Shown here in pieces: positions 4,697-6,638 of a stretch of 6,638 bases of DNA (position 1 is its first letter; every line of letters starts with the position of its first letter). The notes beneath the pieces were generated by a model that searched no databases, had not been told where the DNA came from, and was given only the letters and a program-made list of their open reading frames with translations. The stretch is from Planctomycetota bacterium (GTDB lineage Bacteria; Planctomycetota; UBA1135). Location of the stretch: the NCBI GenBank assembly GCA_014382465.1, contig JACNJP010000137.1, positions 1-6,638 of the forward strand. The letters are read 5' to 3'. Both the position numbers and the translations under genes were made by a program.

Positions 4697-6638
4697 CCTG
4701 CTCGATGATCCGGATCCTGGCCTGCCTCGCCGTCCTGCCCGCCGCGACCCTGTCCGCCGCCGCCCCGCTCCCGCGGCCGCTCGCGGCGCAACCGGCGGCC
4801 GCCCAACAAACCGGCGCGCTGGAAGCCCACGAGCTCCGCTGCCTGGCCCGCACCGAACCCCTGGGAGTCGACGACCCCCGCCCGCTCCTGTCCTGGAAGC
4901 TGCGCTCCGAGGCGCGCGACCAGCGCCAGACCGCCTGGCGGATCGTTGTCGCCGCCAGCGCCGAGGACGCCGGGCGCGGCACCGGCGACCTGTGGGACAG
5001 CGGCCGCGTCGCGGGCAGCGAGAGCCTTGGCGTCGTCTACGGCGGCCGCCCGCTGGTGGCGCACGAGCGCTGCTTCTGGGCCGTCCAGGTGTGGGACGCC
5101 CAAGGCCGGCCGTCGGGCTGGAGCGCGCCGGCCTCGTGGACGGTCGGGCCGCTCGACACCGGCTTCTGGGACGCCTCCGAATGGATCGGCTACGACGCCC
5201 TGCGCGAGGCGGCCGACGACGAGGTGGTGCTGCGCGCCGCCCGCTGGATCGGCCACGCCGCCGACGGCAGCGAAGGTTCCCCGCTCGACGCCCCGCAGGG
5301 CGAGCGCCTCTTCACCGGCGCCATGCGGCTGCCGGCGGACGCCGCGGTCGCCTCCGCCAGCCTGACGGTGCTGGCTGACAACGCCGCCACCTGCGTGCTG
5401 AACGGCGCCCTCCTCTTCAGCGGACGCGCCGGCTGGCAGGAGCCGCGGCAGGTGGACGTCACCACCCACCTGCGGGGCGGCGCCAACGAGCTGCGGATCC
5501 TGGTCCGCAACGACGACCCCGGCCCCTCCGGCCTGATCGTCCAGCTCGACCTGAGCCTCGCCGACGGCCGCGTGCTCCAGTTCGGCAGCGACGGGTCGTG
5601 GCGCGGCGGCGCGCCCTACGCTGGCTGGCAGGAAGGCGCCCTGCGCGAGGACGGCCTGGTGCCGGTGCGCGTGCTCGGCGAGCACGGCATGGCGCCGTGG
5701 GGCACGGCCCGCCGCTCCGCGCTGCGCCTGCCTCCCGTCCCTTACCTGCGGCGCGCCTTCCAGGTCCGCAAGCCGGTCAGCCGCGCGCTGCTCTACGGCT
5801 CGGCCCTCGGCCTGGTCGACTTCCATCTGAACGGCCGCCGCGTGTCCGAAGAGCTCTTCACCCCCGGCTGGACCGACTACCACCAGCGCGTGCCCTACCG
5901 CTGCTGGGACGTCACCGCCGCGGTGCGCGCCGGCGACAACACCCTCGGCGCGCAGCTCGCGGACGGCTGGTACTCCGGCTACGTCGGCTGGGGACGGCGG
6001 CGCGACCACTACGGCACGCAACCGCGGATGCGCTGCGTGCTGCGGCTCGAGCACGTCGACGGCACGGTCACCGAGGTCGCCAGCGATTCGAGCTGGCAGG
6101 CGCGACCCGGCCCGGTGCTCGAGGCCGACTTCCTGATGGGCGAGCGCTACGACGCCCGCGCCGAGCTGCCCGGCTGGTGCGCGCCCGACGGCGGCGCCAG
6201 AGACGGCTGGCAGCCGGTGGTGGCGGGGGCGGAGATGGAGCCACGGCTGGTCTGGCACCAGGGGCCGCCGGTGGTGCAGGTCGGCGAATTCGCCCCGGTC
6301 GGCCGCACCGAACCGCAGCCGGGCGTGCACGTCTTCGACCTGGGCCGCAACTTCGCCGGCGTGGCGCGCATCCGGGTGCAGGCGCCGCGCGGCACCGAGC
6401 TGAAGCTGCGCTTCGCCGAGCGGCTCGACCCCGACGGCAGCCTCTACGTCACCAACCTGCGCGGCGCGCGGGCCATCGACAGCTACGTCTGCAAGGGCGG
6501 CGGGGTCGAGGTGTGGGAGCCGCGCTTCACCTTCCACGGCTTCCAGTACGTCGAGCTGAGCGGGCTGCCCGAGCGCCCGGCCGACGACGCCGTCACCGGC
6601 CTCGCCTTCAGCAGCGACACGCCGCTGGCCGGCTCCTT
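4693..6638 (+). CDS. Secreted alpha-L-rhamnosidase, GH78 family (3' end beyond window)
   Basis: The enzyme hydrolyses terminal alpha-L-rhamnose from plant or microbial glycosides, probably outside the cytoplasm. The visible 648 codons start with a Sec-type signal (hydrophobic core about 6-24, Ala-rich region to about 38). A fibronectin-like N-terminal domain follows (about 42-165: ELRCLARTEPLGVDDPRPLLSW, QTAWRIVVA, DLWDSGRV, GWSAPASWTVG), a hallmark of GH78. Next comes an extra beta-sandwich (about 184-305), opening with RWIGHAADG and holding LADNAATCVLNG near 227-238 and a DVTTHLRGGANEL strand. The Bac_rhamnosid_N domain starts near residue 351 (YLRRAFQV, VDFHLNGRRVS, FTPGWTDYHQRVPY, MGERYDAR at 482-489). 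The linker beta-domain follows (HVFDLGRNFAG from 546, LRFAERLDPDGSLY, FTFHGFQYVEL). The (alpha/alpha)6 catalytic barrel would begin about where the window ends, so catalytic residues cannot be checked. It is the last visible gene of the rhamnose unit, joined to the small membrane protein by an ATGA overlap. Confidence 0.95.
   Translation, partial: MTCSMIRILACLAVLPAATLSAAAPLPRPLAAQPAAAQQTGALEAHELRCLARTEPLGVDDPRPLLSWKLRSEARDQRQTAWRIVVAASAEDAGRGTGDLWDSGRVAGSESLGVVYGGRPLVAHERCFWAVQVWDAQGRPSGWSAPASWTVGPLDTGFWDASEWIGYDALREAADDEVVLRAARWIGHAADGSEGSPLDAPQGERLFTGAMRLPADAAVASASLTVLADNAATCVLNGALLFSGRAGWQEPRQVDVTTHLRGGANELRILVRNDDPGPSGLIVQLDLSLADGRVLQFGSDGSWRGGAPYAGWQEGALREDGLVPVRVLGEHGMAPWGTARRSALRLPPVPYLRRAFQVRKPVSRALLYGSALGLVDFHLNGRRVSEELFTPGWTDYHQRVPYRCWDVTAAVRAGDNTLGAQLADGWYSGYVGWGRRRDHYGTQPRMRCVLRLEHVDGTVTEVASDSSWQARPGPVLEADFLMGERYDARAELPGWCAPDGGARDGWQPVVAGAEMEPRLVWHQGPPVVQVGEFAPVGRTEPQPGVHVFDLGRNFAGVARIRVQAPRGTELKLRFAERLDPDGSLYVTNLRGARAIDSYVCKGGGVEVWEPRFTFHGFQYVELSGLPERPADDAVTGLAFSSDTPLAGS

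Noticed and set aside
4591..6537. A 648-codon open frame on the - strand opposite the rhamnosidase gene
   Set aside because: It mirrors the GH78 codons, shows no recognisable domain and has biased composition. It is a GC-driven shadow.

Overview
The window is a very GC-rich bacterial segment (clearly above 70% G+C by eye, with almost every third codon position G or C). Every gene I can support is on the + strand. The mix suggests a free-living glycoside degrader of the kind common among Planctomycetota, Verrucomicrobiota, Acidobacteriota and related metagenomic lineages: Tat-exported Gfo/Idh/MocA oxidoreductases beside an exported GH78 alpha-L-rhamnosidase and a rhamnose isomerase. The phylum cannot be fixed from this sequence alone. 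The first ~150 bases are G-homopolymer-rich and read like a poor-quality contig end. The last gene runs off the right edge.

Layout. (1) Bases 1-360: the 3' end of a Gfo/Idh/MocA-type oxidoreductase, of which only the part from about base 151 looks authentic. (2) Bases 380-1675: a complete second Gfo/Idh/MocA oxidoreductase with a twin-arginine signal, probably co-transcribed with the first. (3) Bases 1676-1816: an intergenic region with a strong GC hairpin (terminator-like), then a TATACT -10-like box embedded in a perfect 9-10-9 inverted repeat. This is where a new transcription unit appears to begin. (4) Bases 1817 to beyond 6638: a tightly overlapping four-gene unit made of L-rhamnose isomerase (rhaA), an NCS1-like 12-TM transporter, a 56-residue two-helix membrane protein, and the N-terminal two thirds or so of an alpha-L-rhamnosidase (GH78). 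The junctions overlap by 20, 4 and 4 nt.

Working model (inference from context): the secreted rhamnosidase frees L-rhamnose from plant or algal glycosides. The NCS1-like permease, perhaps with the small membrane protein, carries the sugar in, and RhaA isomerises it to L-rhamnulose. The later enzymes (rhamnulose kinase and aldolase, or a non-phosphorylating route) are not in this window. The points most worth following up are the assignment of an NCS1-family protein to rhamnose uptake, the translationally coupled small membrane protein, and the operator-like palindrome at the operon promoter. No RNA genes, mobile elements or CRISPR arrays were seen.
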